DNA of 64,000 bases from Sciurus carolinensis (GCF_902686445.1 NC_062227.1:18117678-18181677); one strand, 5' to 3'. Shown: positions 1 to 15,672, counted from the first letter of the stretch. The notes: generated from the letters alone by a model not told the origin. Numbers and translations are program-made.

Positions 1-1129
1 AAAGTAACAATACTGTGAGACAAAGGAGATAGGTCCCAAGCATAAATCCTATTTCTTAAATATTTTCTTTAGTTAAAAATATTAAAAGGGGTAAAGTACG
101 TGTAAAACAAGTTTCAACTTGTATATTCTCCACCTGAAACTACTACATTTGGAGACAAAAATGTGGATTTTCATTTCTCTGATGTGAGATAATTTAATTT
201 CATTACAAATCATACACTAAAAGTCAGTATTATTTTACTTGAGATACAGCAAGGGTCAAATAATTTTACACTCTAAGAGGTTTTAAAATATGGAAATAAC
301 ATTAATTTTCAAATTAAAACTATCACATCTATTTATGAAAGTCCAACATAAATCAAAAGGATGTAGTTGTTTTCTGATGCATACATGTGCATCTGTGCAG
401 TCACACACACTTACAGGTAGATTACATAGCTTTAACCTGCTAGCATGAGACACATGTGGAGAACACAGGGGGAAAATATTTGTTGTTGCTGCTGTATACC
501 TTCTTCTCTGACCCAGACTGTGAGAGTGGGATCCTTCCTTCCATAGCCATCATCACCACCATCCTTTCTCAGGAGCACAAGAAAGATGATCTGGATCACC
601 AGTACTTTCTCTGTCTGCAAAAACAGAACCTTGAAATGGACAATCAACATCTAGGAGACTTGTTCACAAGAATAGTTTTCACTTTCAATGTTAATTTGTA
701 AAGCAAAGAAAGGAAGCAAGGAGAAGGTAAAGTTCTCACTCCCAGTTCCATACCAAGAAACATACCAGGAATTTTCTATGAATTTTTGATCCTTCTCCCT
801 CAGTCTCCTGAGCCACAGGGATTATAGGTGTGTAACACCATGCTTAGCTCAGATAATATCTTTAAAATATGCATAAGCTACAACATATCTCACAGAATTT
901 CAGTACTAATTCATCAGTTCCTTTCTACATACTTTTATCAAGAATTTGGACTTTTGCTCACAAAAGGATTAAGGCAATATTTTTAGACCTACAGATGGCA
1001 TGAGGGTAATCAAATATACAAAATAATTTTTTTTCTTTCTTAGAGTTGCTTGAACTAACAATAGAATAATTCCACCAGTGTCCCTACCTTTGTTGGAAAC
1101 TTGCAAAAAAGTAATAATATAGAAACCCC
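1..1129. other. Intergenic DNA, no gene seen
   Basis: AT-rich sequence with no supported coding region. The only recognisable piece is a short SINE-like stretch at about 780-850. Short open frames here have no domain or splice support. Confidence 0.6.
780..850 (-). repeat. B1/Alu-like SINE fragment
   Basis: The stretch reading 'cctgagccacagggattata' followed by 'ggtgtgtaacaccatgc' is the reverse complement of the internal Pol III promoter region of 7SL-derived SINEs (B1/Alu type). Only about 70 bp remain and no tail or duplication is seen. Confidence 0.6.
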
Positions 1130-1465
1130 ACTCCCTGATCCCTAGGAATATGTTCCAAGATCCCCAATGGATGTCTAAAACCATAAACACTACAACCCCG
1201 CCTGTTTTTTTTTCTAGGTAGTTTCAGTGTTGCCACAGAGTACTGGAGTTATTCATTCTTAATGTTTTATACCCTGGTGCTTCCTTTGCATCACTATCCA
1301 TATGCTTTGGGACCATTGTTAAATAAAACAAGCTTATTTGATAAAAATATGATACTGCAACAATCTGATAACATGGAGGTTGCATATACAGTATGGAGAC
1401 ACCAGATAAAGGTATGATTTATGTCCTCAGAGGGATGGAAGATTTCATCCTGAGAGACTGAGTCA
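1130..1465 (+). mobile_element. Ancient DNA-transposon-like relic (Tigger/MER type)
   Basis: The sequence around 'ccaagatccccaatggatg' and, further on, 'gataacatggaggttgcata' and 'ggatggaagatttcatcctg' resembles a mammal-wide nonautonomous DNA transposon consensus as I remember it. Family name and exact ends cannot be fixed by eye. It is non-coding. Confidence 0.4.
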
Positions 1466-1558
1466 TGTGCCCAAGGACACATGCCATTATGAGCCAGAGA
1501 CAGGATTCAAACACATGCAGTCTGATTTCCAAGATCACATTCTTAGCTACTATTTTGA
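1466..1558 (+). repeat. MIR SINE fragment
   Basis: The order 'tgcccaaggacacatgcc' then 'caggattcaaacacatg' then 'cattcttagctac' follows the central and 3' part of the mammalian-wide interspersed repeat in forward orientation. Confidence 0.6.
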
Positions 1559-3299
1559 TCATTGACACTCTTGAATGTTTACTAGTTATATATTCCTAAA
1601 GATGTTAAGAAGAGTAGTAAGATAACAAATTTGTACTAAATTAGGGTCATTTTCCATGAACGATTCAGAAATAGTATTTTTTAAAAATTTAGTCACTAGA
1701 TACTATTCAAAAATTCCATGACTACCACAATTATTTATTTCTTCACAATATCAAAAAATGACTAAATTGTTCACAGGGCATTTACAATTTATTCAAATCC
1801 ATACAGTGTAATAGATGAAGGTCAAGCACTAAATAACTAGACAGTCCACCCACAAGGAAGGATCAAAGATGAACCAAAGACAGGTTAGCAATGTCTCCTT
1901 TCTCTTCAAACTTAATTAACATGAGTAATGTTTCACATTCATTATACAGATAAAATTCTTAAATTTAACTGAAATTTAACTCTCAGTTTAACCCACATAC
2001 AGCAGCTTCAAACAAGATTATGATTTCTCTTTATTTGTCCATTTTGAAATTAAGAAAAAGTTAATAAATGTATTAAAAGTGACTTAATAGTTAAATGTAC
2101 TTGGCATGCTAGATTTACAGAGAGAATGCCAAATTCTACAAAGTACAGGTAAATGGTAACTTAGATCACTAAATTGGGCAATAATGATTTCTCAATGATT
2201 TCACAGATTGAAGGATAGATGATAAAAGGCCATGAGCACAGCCTTCAGAAAGATGATTTTGTAAACACCAAAATAACTCAGCATAGGCCATTCTCAAAAT
2301 TGGTTCATGCATTAAGTTATAGATGCCAACTATAAAATATAAACACTGTGTATATCACCAGAGGACACAAATTGTCTCACAGATATAATAATTTCTCTCT
2401 TCTAATTATGGGCAAGTCTAGACTGATGAAAGAAAAATCCATGTTCTCAAAATCTAAGAAAATTCTAATGATACTCCCTCACTTATAACCTTCCAAGTTT
2501 AAACAGTGCATACCTTCAGCAAGCAATAAAACCAAGCATTAAAACATAAAAAATCATTCTGGATGAAGCATAAACTAGTGCTTCAGTGGTAGTCTATTAT
2601 TAGTGTTCTATTCAGTCCACAGCATATATTTTCCCAGGGGGCTCTTCAATTTATAACTTTGCTGAGGATGGAGCTGGACTTTTTCTCAACCAGGTTGTGG
2701 AGCTGAGTCTGTTATGTTCAGGTTTTACCCAAAGATAATGAATGCTATAAAGACAGGCTCCCCAGTCCCCTGCTCTCTTCTCACTTTTTTCCTCTTGCCT
2801 CCCAAACTCTGCCTCTGTTTTTCTGATTTCTTATTCATTTCTTTTTGAATTCACTTCCTATTGACTCAAGACTCCTCAAAAAAGTGGGAATTGGCTGAAA
2901 AGTCTGCTTCCTCTTGACTGGATGCCACCAGGCTCCCCTGATAACTTCTCCCCAGCTGCAGTCTTTTGGAATCTTATTTCTGTTCTTCTATGAATGTAGA
3001 TTATTGGAGTTTGCATCTCTTCTCTCTAGAATCTCCCCCTAGATGGGTTTGTCCACTAACATGATTTAAAGTAATTCATCCACACTGATGAATCCCACAT
3101 CTGCTTATCCAGTACCAGATTTCCTGTGAGCTCTAGACCTGTTTGTATGTAAATGTCCAGTTAATCTTTCTGCCTAGGGTTTTCATACATGTCTCAAATC
3201 CATTTGAATCCAGATTTCTTAACTCTAGATAAATGTATACCAAAGAGCTGAAATTAGGCCCTGACCCCACTTTATACTCAACCCATCTTAATACCTGTC
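1559..3299. other. Intergenic DNA, no gene seen
   Basis: I find no coding, RNA or clear repeat signature in this stretch. 2,700-3,000 is pyrimidine-rich on the + strand but has no recognised family. Confidence 0.5.
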
Positions 3300-3890
3300 C
3301 ATTCTCATTTTGGCATAGCTTTTTGATGTGTCCACTCTGGTTTATTTCTTCTACCCTGTCTTAACAAAGGCTGCCAGTGCCAATGGATAGGACATATGCA
3401 GAAGCTTTCCAAGTATTTTCTTCCAATTTTACTCTTGCATTTTATTATTCAAAGAGCAGCTAAGTTTTCTTAAACCAAATCAGATCATAGCACTCCACCT
3501 GGAAGAATCCAAACCTGTTTCACACAAAAAAGTCAGGTGACCATGGCCCTGCTCCTTTCACCTGGGACACCCTCCTAATAGCAATGCAGTCATTCTGGCT
3601 TCCTTTCAAGCCTTGTAACCCACCAGACTCCTGAAAACCATTACTCCAAATGGTTTACCCAATGTTTAGCCCCATCTCTTTGTGTCATTGAGTCATCTTT
3701 CAAATTTTGGTATAAATATTTTATCCTTGGGCAGGGCTTCTCTGATCATTTGATTACATTCATGTGTGTGTTTTGCTCATGTTTCTTATTGTACCTTTAT
3801 CAGATTGTGAATTTAGTGAGAACAGAAACCCGTGGAATGTGACATAAAGCAGGCATCTGACAAATACCTGTTGAAGGCAGGAATGACTTT
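3300..3890 (+). mobile_element. L2 LINE 3' end
   Basis: Landmarks of the L2 3' region occur in order: 'aaatcagatcatagcactcc', the clause near 'gggcagggcttctctgatca' (3,729), the 'agattgtgaatttagtgag' block, and a terminal 'gcatctgacaaatacctgtt' just before 3,885. It is an old, diverged, non-coding copy. Confidence 0.65.
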
Positions 3891-5109
3891 TCTTTACTCC
3901 AAAGATCTCAGACCATAAAATGGACCAATGAAGTGACTCCATGAAGCATAATGATGACCAGAAAAAGGCAAGAAGAAAGAAAAAGAGAGTTGACTTAAGG
4001 CCGTGGATGGTGTCAAAAGGCCATGAACTGAATATTATTACTTCTGTATTAAATGTTCAGAAGACAAATCATTGAGAACAAGCCTCATGGTTTCTGGAGC
4101 TAGATATGAGTTATAAATGGGAATGACTACAAATGAGAACAGGGTTCTCTTTCAGAGTAAAGGAAAATTTCTGATAGGCAGTGGTGTACATGCACAACAG
4201 TTTGGATGTGCTGATGACCTAGAACTGGAATGGAACACTTCACAAGTCAATTTTATGGTGGGAAGATTACACTTCAATAAAGCTGTTATTTTTTAAAATG
4301 TATATGAGATGAACTGCTGTGAGGCAGCTATATCCCACTCACTATACCACAAGTCCTAAAGACTGATTCAATTTTATTCTTTTAATCTGCAGAGCCTAGT
4401 ACAGAGGTAAGACCTACACACTGAATAAAGGTTGGATACTCAGGACCATCTTTGAAGCAAATAATCAAACCATTAGACATAACTAGGTTTTGGCAACTGA
4501 TTACAGCAAAGCATGAGCCCTCATGAGGTATGATTTCACAGATAAGAAATTTGGTAATTCACAAAAGACTCCCAGATTTCTGCCAGTATTTGGTAATTAT
4601 GCACACATATACAAGTTCTATGTGGTGGGCAGTCCAGTTCATGAACTTCACAAATGGAGAAAAGAAACTTCCTAGAAATTAACAATCTACACTAGAACCT
4701 GGCTGCAAATGGTATCAAAACACCAGAGGCCTGGCACCAAGTGCCTTCTGTCACATTGCCACCCTTGTGGCAAGTGGAGAAGAACCATGTCACAAGCATT
4801 CACAAAAATGACCAGAAATTTCCCATTCAGGAGCTGAGGTTCATCCCAAGATCAACCTTTAACATATAATTTGGCTTTAATTCACCTAGTCATTTTCTTT
4901 CTCTATCCAGTTACCTACAACATCTGTTTGATAAGGCTTTGTCTGTTTTCCTTCATAGTATGTCATGAAGAATGACAGTGGTCCTGCAGACAAGTAAGAA
5001 AAGTGTTTGACTACACATATTCCAATGGGCTGCATGTCTCCCACCCCTGCTTCAAGTTTCAATTCTCCTAAGGAACTGCCACCCCATCCCATCATTACCA
5101 GCATAATGT
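3891..5109. other. Intergenic DNA with a short second L2-like piece
   Basis: No gene seen. At about 4,368-4,440 the sequence 'gcagagcctagtacagaggt' followed by 'actgaataaaggttgga' resembles the extreme 3' end of L2. The rest is unassigned. Confidence 0.45.
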
Positions 5110-5610
5110 GAAGCAAAATATACACAATGGAATAATATTCAGTCACAAAGAATAATATGGTATTTGCAGAAAAATGGATGGAATTGGAAATATCATACTA
5201 AGTGAAATAAACCTATCCCAAAAACCCAAAGGCCAAATGTTTTTCTGATAAGTGGATGATGATATAAAATGGGGGTTGGGGAATGGAGTGAGAGAAGAAT
5301 GGAGGAACTTTAGATTACAAAGAGGGAAATGAGAGGGAGGAGGGGGTTATAAAAAATGGTGGAATGAGACAGACATCATTGCCCTATGTACATGTATGAT
5401 GACATGAATGGTATGAATCTACATTGTGCACAACCATAGAAACAAAACATGAGGGGCTGGGGAGATAGCTCAGTAAGTAGAGTGCTTGCCTGCAAGCACA
5501 AGGCCCTGGGTTCTATCCCAGCACCAAAAAAAAAAATCAGTTTCAAAACATGTACTCCACTTGTGTACAATGAATTAAAATGCAATCTGGAAAAAATAAT
5601 TAAAACATAA
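5110..5610 (+). mobile_element. L1 3' end (ORF2 tail and 3'UTR)
   Basis: The sequence begins in the last codons of L1 ORF2 (the 'tacacaatggaataatattc' block shared with the other L1 copies in the window). It runs through the G-rich purine 3'UTR (5,270-5,350) and ends after 'gtgtacaatgaattaaaatg'. It is severely 5' truncated. An ID SINE is nested inside it at 5,453-5,536, splitting the 3'UTR. Confidence 0.8.
5453..5536 (+). repeat. ID SINE (tRNA-derived)
   Basis: The copy starts 'ggggctggggagatagctca', carries an A-box-like and a B-box-like Pol III promoter element and ends in a short A tail. The L1 sequence 'caaaacatg' occurs on both sides (5,443-5,451 and 5,544-5,552), consistent with target-site duplication inside the L1 3'UTR. 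Confidence 0.92.
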
Positions 5611-6899
5611 GAGCTGTTCATTTTCAACAGTCAAAATACTGCTGTATACTCACTTCACATGTAAAAAATAGAATCCTCAAAATATTATATTAGAACTTTC
5701 TAAAATCAGAAAAAAATTGAGGAGGACCACTGGGTCTTAATGTCACTTTTCTCATTCTAACACAGTATTCTCTCCATACTTATTCAGATCCCACACACTT
5801 CCATTCACTCTGAGACAGTAATGTGCCTCATCCACTTCCAAGGATTCTACCTCAGTGGGCACCCATCCTGTACATGAGTGGCCAAATACATCAGCTGTTG
5901 CATTCAACTTTTAGTGGCCTACCTTTATCTTCTTAACATACATGACCCTGCCCATGCCCAAATGATTTCTTTTTTCCTGCCTATAAGTTTATGACAGACC
6001 TGACCATGCAGAATTCCAGTGCTCTGCCATGAGACACACATCTCCTTGAGTTCCAAGTATAGCTCTTCTCTTGGGTTTCTTTTCCAGGAATGAGAGAATA
6101 GCCTCTCCTCACATTCTTTATGTATGTGAATAAAATTTGGTGGCCAATATTTCTCCCCAAACACCAGAAATAAGAAGAGATATGATCAGATCATGATGAA
6201 CACTCTTTTAAGTGCCAGTACAGACTGAATCCCAGTTATCTTCCTCAGATGTGGCAGGCATCCTGAAGCATTATCAGAAGTTGTGCTTAAGGGTCTTCTC
6301 TAGGTCTTGATCCAAATTCATAGCCTTACAAAATCTTCCCAACTCCTTGTTACAACATGTCCCTGGCCAGGATCAAAGTACATTTGTCTTTTAGGGAATT
6401 TGGAGTTTTAAGAGTTAGTTTCATAGATTACATGAGCATAATTAGCTACTTCTTAAATGAGTGAGTGAACAAATGATGAAATGACCTGTATCTGACACTG
6501 AAAGCCCAGCAACAAAACTGATAAAACTCACGCATATTTGACTAGATAATGAACTGCACATGAGATGCACAGTTGTGATACCTCCCTAATTACCCAGCCA
6601 ATATTGGAATGGCATCAGTTTCCCAAGAACATTGTCACAGTGGGAGAAGGAAAGGGGAGGGCCAATGGGGCAAAATTTCTAACAGTCTGCAAATGTAGGC
6701 AGAACTAAGCAAATACTGAAAATTTATTTTGTAAAATCTACCCAAAAACAGTTCTGAAGGACATACAAAGCAGGTGACTGTGAATATTAATGTATATTAT
6801 GTGTCTAATTAGAGTGTAATCAGCAGAGATGGGCATGGAAATAATGTCACCACATGATGATTATAGGTCAAAGTATGATTTCTCACCTAAAATTTTATT
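5611..6899. other. Intergenic DNA, no gene seen
   Basis: Unique-looking AT-rich DNA with no supported gene, RNA or repeat family. Confidence 0.5.
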
Positions 6900-7090
6900 C
6901 AACAAATAAATACTTTCAGTCATAACTCCACAAACTTAGGAGGGTAGCTACTATTACCTTCTTCTGAGGTATCCCATTTTCTCAGCTTTGTTGAGGATAG
7001 CTATCTTACTTACCCAAGGTCACAAAGTCACTATTTTCAGGGTTGAGACTGAAGTCTTTATTCCAGTATACTTTATCCAACACCACATTT
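6900..7090 (+). repeat. MIR SINE
   Basis: The order 'gtagctactattaccttctt', 'atcccattttctcag', 'cttacttacccaaggtcaca' and then 'gagactgaagtctttattcc' follows the MIR consensus in forward orientation, including the conserved core. Confidence 0.75.
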
Positions 7091-8050
7091 CCAGATGTTA
7101 TGTGCTATCTTGTTTATTTATTAATTAATTCAAGAAATTCTTATCTTCTCATCTGATAAATATTCACTGCTTTGTATGGGCAGTAACTGTGGTTAAGTTT
7201 CTAAGCCATTCCTTTGCCTCCAGGGATTACAGTTACTACAATTAATGCAGGATTGCAATGTGTATACATAGATAATGCAGTAATAAAGAAGCATTATTTT
7301 ATAGTACAAAATATAAGCACTTAGAATGCTTCTTGCTTATGACTGTTGCCATTTCAAAACATTACATGGAAACAAATTTAAGAGTTCAAAAGAGAAAGGT
7401 ATAATTCAACTAACACATTCCAGGACAGATAACTTCAGAATTTATGGCTCATTAAAACTCTACTTTAATTATCCCAGTTTTAATTAAAGCATTCAGTAGA
7501 GTTGGTGAAATGCAATTATGAGCAACTGACTTAAGATATATAATAAGCAAATATTTCTTCAAAAAGGCCTTATTGTCACTAGATCTGTGCATGTAAAATG
7601 AAGTGTCATTTTATTTCAAATAAAACATTGGTACACAGAATATAAAACTGTTGCTATTAAACACTACATTGTCAACTAAAATGGAACCACGTCATTCTTA
7701 GAGCCCACCATTCTATGACTGTTCAGTTTTCAAAGAAATAATTCCTGATCTGACACACACATTCAATAGCAGAACAGCTTCAGCTAACTACAGACACCAA
7801 GAGAAGATATTAAAGATCTTGGTACTTCAACTGCACCAGTGAATGATGCACACCTCAATCTTAACCATTCATCTACTGCCAAGCAGTGGCCATGACATGG
7901 TCTAACACAGCCTGTGAGACAGCCTTTCTCTTTCCTCCTGACAATATCTAAGAAAATATAAAATTCTTAAAATAATCTTGGTGGCTAAGGTTTTTATGAT
8001 GCACAGTGGGATCCTGTGAAAAGCACAGGACAGGCAAATAAGTTAACAGG
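7091..8050. other. Intergenic DNA, no gene seen
   Basis: AT-rich sequence. No coding or RNA features recognised. Confidence 0.5.
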
Positions 8051-8214
8051 CTGGATACTGTTTTTTTAATTTTTAGTTGTAGGTGGACATGATAACTTTA
8101 TTTTATTTATTCATTTATTTATATGTGGTGCTGAGAATTGAACCCAGTGCCTCACACATGCTAGGCAAGTGCTCTACCACTGAGCCACAACTCCAGCCCC
8201 TGGACACTGTTTTT
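8051..8214 (-). repeat. ID-related sciurid SINE with target-site duplication
   Basis: Read on the minus strand, the element starts 'ggggctggagttgtggctca', has a tRNA-like promoter region and ends in an AT-rich tail. The flanks 'ctggatactgttttt' (8,051-8,065) and 'ctggacactgttttt' (8,200-8,214) form a 15-bp duplication with one mismatch, so both ends of the insertion are well defined. Confidence 0.88.
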
Positions 8215-8279
8215 CTTAACCAACTGACAACACATTAGAAGAAATGCCCATTAGAAGGAGTTTAGAATGTACATAGTCA

Positions 8280-11200
8280 AACTGACCTGCAAAGTAAAGT
8301 ATAGAATAAGAAATGAAATCAAAGTAAAATACAGAAAATGAAAGATCACCTCAATAAAGAATTAGAAATTGTGAAAAAATACCAAGCACAAAACCTTGCA
8401 ATGAAGAAATCGATAAACCAAATTAAAAATTTAACAGAAAGCATCACCAAGAGCCTAGACCATTTGGAAGCTGGAACCTGAGACAAAGAAGACCAAATAT
8501 ATACCCTAAAAATGAAGTCAACCACCCAGAGAAGATGGAAAAAACAATGAACATAACTTCCAAGAAATATGGGATAAAATAAAAATACCAAATTTAATAT
8601 TTATCAGAATAGAAAAAGGCATGGAGATAAAAACCTAAGGCATGAACAGTCTTTTCAATGACATAATAGATAATTTCCCAAATCTAAAGAATAATATGGG
8701 ATATCAAATATAAGAGACTTACAGAACCACAAGTGTACACAATTAAAACACATCCACACTTGTACAAATTATAAGAATAACTGGCATACAGAATAAAGAT
8801 AGAACTTTAAAATCTGTGAGAGAACAAATAAAATTACATGTAGGGGAAAGCCAATTTGGATTTCAACTGATTTTTTAACCCAGTCATTCAAAGACACTCA
8901 CAGACTGAAGGTAAAAGTTTGGGAAAAAAACATATAACTTATATGACCATCATAAACAAGTTGGGGTTTCCAACCTCATATTCAATCTAGTGGACTTCAA
9001 GCGAAATTTAGAAGGAATAAAGAAGAACATTTCATACTACTTAAGGGAATCATACATCAAGAAGACATATTAATCCTAAATATATATTCCCCCAAAATGG
9101 AGCATCTACATACAAACACTTCTCAACTTCAAGAATCAAGTAGACTACAAAACAGTAATACTCACTTACTTTAATACACCTTTCTTTTCCCTGGATAGAT
9201 CCTCCAAACAAAAACTAAGCAAATAAACCATAGAATTAAATAATAAAATCAATAATTTAAACTTAATATATATAGACATATATAGAACTTTTCATTCATC
9301 ATCGAGCAAATACACAATCTTCTCAACAGCACATGGATTCTTTTCTAAAACAGACCATATGTTACAAAACAAAGCAACAATTATCCAATATAAAAAATAG
9401 AAATATTACCCTGCATTCTATCAGATCATTACAGAATAAAACTAGAAATCAATAATAAAATAAAAATAAAAGCTACTCCAACAAATGGAGCCTAAATAAC
9501 AAGTGAACTGCAATAAAAATTAAGGAGAAACTTTAAAAATGTACTTAGAGGTAAGTGACCACACCTGTAAAACATATCAAAATGTCTGGAACACTATGAA
9601 GGTAGACCAAAAAGTTGAGATCACTGCATTGAGCTCATTCATTAAAAGAATTAAAGGTCAACAAATAAATGACCTAACTTTACATCTCAAATCACTAGAA
9701 AAAGAAGAACAAATCAACACCAAAGTAGTAGAAGACAGGAAGTAATTAAAACCAGAGCTGAAATCAATAAAATTGAAACAAAAGAAACAATTGAAAAGAT
9801 TGAGAAAATTAGAAGTTGGTTGTTTCAGAACACAAATTTATAAACCCTTAGCTACACATTAAAGTGAAAGAGAAAACCCAAATTACTAACATTCATCATG
9901 TAAAGGGTTTATCATCATGAACACTACCGAAGTACAGAAGAAAATAAAATTATTTTGAAAATGTATACTTCAATAAAATAGAAAATTATGAATACCATGA
10001 TAAAGTTTTAGAGACAAATAAACTACCCAAACTGAATCAAGAGGACATGCACAATGTAAACAGATAAATAAAAACAATAAAATTGAAGATGTTATCAAAA
10101 GTGTACCAACCAAGAGAAGCCACGTCCCAGCGATGAATGATGAATTTTCAGCTGAGTTCCACAATGCCTTCAAAGAAGAATTAACACCAATACTCCTCAA
10201 ATTATACCATTAAATAGAAAAGAACTCTTCCTAACTTATTCTATGAGTATTGTATTGATACAAGAAAAAAAAAGACAAAGACATATGAAGGAGTGAAAAC
10301 TTCAGATCAATATCCCTGATGAAACAGACCCCAAATTTTTTTTAAATTCTCTCAAATCACATACAAAAAAACATTAAAAAGATGGTGCTCCACAATCCAC
10401 AGAGATGCAATGTTATTTCAATATATTGAAATCAATAAACATAATTAATCACATCAATAGAATTAAAGATAAGAATCATATGGTCATCTCGATAGATGGA
10501 GAAAATACATTTGACAGAATGCAGATCCATTCATGCTTAAAACACTTGAAGAACAAGTGATAGTAGGAACATAGCTCAACATTGTGAAAGTCTTCTATGC
10601 TAAGCAAAAGAAATCATCATTCTAGATAGAGAAAAATTGAAGCCTTTCCCATAAAAACTGGAAGAGGATACAAACACCCTCTTTCACTTCTTTTTGACAT
10701 AGTCCTTGAAATTCTGGCCAGAGCAATTGGACAGATGATAGAAATTAAAGGCTTATGAATAGGAAAATAATAATTTAACATATCATTATTTCCCAAAGAC
10801 AAAATTCTACATTTAAAAGACACAAAATCTCCACCAGAAAATTTCTACACCTATTAACGAAATTCAGAAAAATAGCAGGGTATAAAATCAATACCATAAA
10901 TCAAATAATTTCTATACATCAGTGATGAATCAACTGAATGAGAAATTATTAAAACTAGTCCATTCACAATAACTGCAAAAAAAGGGGAACCATCCTAATG
11001 AAAGAGGGGATAGACCTCTACAATGGAAACTACAGAATTCTAAATAAAAAAATGGAGAAAAGTCCTGAGAAGATGGAAAGATCTCCCATGCTCTTGAAAA
11101 GGCAGAATTAATATTGTCAAACTGATCATACTACAAAAACTGTTACAGATTTAATGCTGCTCCTACTAAAATGCCAATGACATTTTTCACAGAACTAGAA

Positions 11201-12840
11201 AAAGCAATCATGAATTTATTTGCCAAACAAGAGGCCCAGAATATCCACAGTGATAAATACCAAGAAGAGTAAAGCAGGAGGGATCACAATGCAGACCTAG
11301 AGAGTAATGGTAACAAAAATGGCATGGCATTGGCATCAAAATAGATGTGTAGTACAATGGTACAGAAGACACAGAGACAAACCCAAATAAATTGGGTTTT
11401 CTCATACTAAATTGAGGCACCAAAAACAGACAATAAAAAAAAAGAAAGCCTACTAAACAAATGGTGCTGGCAAAAATGGAAATTCATATGTAGCAAAATG
11501 AAATCAAAACTCTCTCTCTAACCCTGTGGAAAAATCAACTCAAAGGTGAGTAAAGATGTAGGCACTAAAACAGAGACCCTGCAAATAAGAGAAGAAAAAT
11601 CTCCACGTAGTCAGCTTAGAAACTGACCTCTTTAACAAATCTCCAAAAGCATAAGAGTAGAATAATAATATGGATGGACTCAAAATAAAAATCTTCTCAG
11701 CAATGGAAATAATCTGTCAATCTGTAACATGAAGAGAGTGCCTACAGAATGGAAGAAAATCTTTACCATATACACCTTAGATAAAGTGATAATCTACAGG
11801 ATATATGAAGAACTCAAAATATTGAATATCAAAAATAACCCAATCAGGGCTGGGGATATAGCTCAATTGGTAGAGTGCTTGCCTTGCAAGCACAAGGACC
11901 TGGGTTCAATCCCCAGCACCACACACACACAAAAAAAAAACCACAACAATCCAATGAATAAATGGGATAGTGAACTGAACCAACACTTCACAGAAGAAAA
12001 ATACAAATTATCAACTAACGTGAAAAATTCCTCATCATTTCTACAATTAGAAATATTCAACTCAAAACTTCTTAAATATTTTTTCCCACTCATATTACAA
12101 TGATAATTTTTTAAAAATAACACAAAAAATATGTAAAAAAATATGTTTCGTTGATGTGTGGAAAAAGGTACACTCATACATTGCTGCTTGATCTACAAAT
12201 TGATTTAACCATTCTGGAAATTTTATTGAGGATTCTCAAAAAACTCAGAATTAAACCACCATTTTACCCAGTTATCCCACTCCTTGGTATAAACATAAAA
12301 AGATTTAAAACCAGCATACTACAGTGACTCAGCCACATCACTGTTTATAGCAGCTCAGTTCACATAAACTAAACTAGGGAATGAACCTAGATGCCCTTAA
12401 ACATATGCATGGATAAAGAAAATGTAGTATATGCAGACAATGGAATGTTAATTAGACTTAAAGACAAAGGAAATTATTGCATTTTCTAGTAAGTGCATGA
12501 ATCTAGAGCATACCACAACAAGTGAAAAGGGTCAAACCCAAAAGACTAAAGGCCAAATATTTTATCTGGCAGGTAAATGCTGATCCATAATGGGGGGTAG
12601 GTGGAATAAAAAGTCCTTGGATTGTGTAGAAGATAGTGAGAGGAAAGGAATCAGTGTAAGGTGGGGAATGACAGTAAAATGATCTGTACATCATTACCCT
12701 GAATATATGTGTGATTACACTACCTTTGTGTTTGCAACACTTGCAGCCCATGAAAGGAGAATTTGTACTCCTTTTGTGTACAATTTTTCTGAATGCATTG
12801 TACTGTCACATATAACTAATTGGAAACAATTAAAAATAAT
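8280..12840 (+). mobile_element. L1 LINE, 5' truncated, with decayed ORF1 and ORF2
   Basis: The element enters near the coiled-coil part of ORF1 (8,330-8,880, matching the 'gaccatttggaag' block of the L1 at 50.5 kb). It continues through endonuclease, reverse transcriptase and C-terminal parts of ORF2 (about 8,950-12,530) and a 3'UTR to about 12,840. All frames are broken by many stops and indels; the longest surviving frames are 9,539-9,745 and 11,729-12,103. The 3' end lies directly against zinc-finger codons of the minus-strand ZNF relic, so it inserted into that exon. An ID SINE sits inside at 11,847-11,940. No clear target-site duplication was found. Confidence 0.85.
11847..11940 (+). 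repeat. ID SINE nested in L1
   Basis: The element begins 'gggctggggatatagctcaa', has an intact B-box-like 'gggttcaatcccc' and ends with a CA-rich then A-rich tail. The flanking L1 text 'aataacccaatca' and 'aacaatccaatga' looks like an imperfect target-site duplication. Confidence 0.92.
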
Positions 12841-12849
12841 TTTGACAAA

Positions 12850-14620
<1,771 letters not shown>

Positions 14621-15552
14621 CTGAAATAAATGAAAGTCTAAAAAAATTACTTAGTAGACTGGGATGAATATATTTTGTACATATAATGGGAAATTATAGC
14701 AGAGTTAACAATGTCAGAACATCAGCAGTGTAGCAGTCTAGTAACCCAAGGCCATCATTACTTCAGAAACATGTTACATAAAAATGTACATTCACAAATA
14801 TGTTGTAAAAATTACACAAATTTTTGTAGAGAGCACAATATCCAAGACATTTCTACAGAAAGCAATATAGTATAGAGAAGGAATGTATCTTACTTTTATT
14901 AACTAAAGTATTTTCTCCTTTCTTATATAGCATTGTGTAAATAGGAAAAAAATCTATAAGCTGCCTTCACTCTCAGTAGAATAAGGTAAATATAAAACAT
15001 ACACCAAAGTTTCTGGCTTCTTTGAAGATTGTCACACATCTGAATCATGAGGTCAGTCTACTTTTATTTATTTTTTATATGTGGTTCTTGGGATTAAGCC
15101 AAAGGGTGCTATATAACTGAACTCCAATACAAGTTCTTTAAAAATTGTTTGAGATATTTTTTCTAAGTTCTGTGACATGCCTCAAGCTTGAGAGCCTTTC
15201 AAATGTCCTTCCAATTTCCTGGGATTTCAAGCATATAACTTGAAACTTTACTATTTTTCATTGATTTTAAAACTATCACATTGTTTTCACAAATGTCTCT
15301 ATAATCTACTGTTGACTCTTTTTTCAATGCACAAAACAATTAAAAATAGTACCACACACAAAAAAAGGAAATGAAGAATTAATCAAAGTAATAAACACAA
15401 ACATTACAAATTGAACATTAGTGAGTTATGAATTGTCCAAAGATTGCTAAATAATCTTTTAAAGAAAGTTTAGTGAGCTAAATTCAGAGAAAAATTGTTA
15501 ATATAAATAAGCAGAATTTTTATATGTGAAGAATTCCTTAAGGGAATGTGTC
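14621..15552. other. Intron of the ZNF relic, no features
   Basis: AT-rich DNA between the zinc-finger exon acceptor and the next repeat. No KRAB-B or linker exon was recognised here. Confidence 0.5.
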
Positions 15553-15672
15553 TGAAAGAGGTAGGTATGGTGTACAAATCTGTAGTCCTAGCAACATTGG
15601 GGAGGATGAGTAAGGATAACCATGAGTTCAAAGTCAGTTGTAGCAACTTAGTGAGATCCTGTGAAAAATGAA
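15553..15672 (+). repeat. B1-like SINE
   Basis: 'gtatggtgtacaaatctgta', 'tcctagcaacattggggagg' and 'tgagttcaaagtcag' follow the 7SL-derived B1-type unit in forward orientation, ending 'gagatcctgtgaaaaatg'. This is the first half of the composite sciurid SINE seen in full at 58,947-59,146. Confidence 0.7.

Noticed and set aside
11847..11920. tRNA gene-like sequence with A and B boxes
   Set aside because: It and the other copies (5,453, 13,701, 16,785, 19,971) lack a tRNA cloverleaf and carry A-rich tails and target duplications, so they are ID SINEs.
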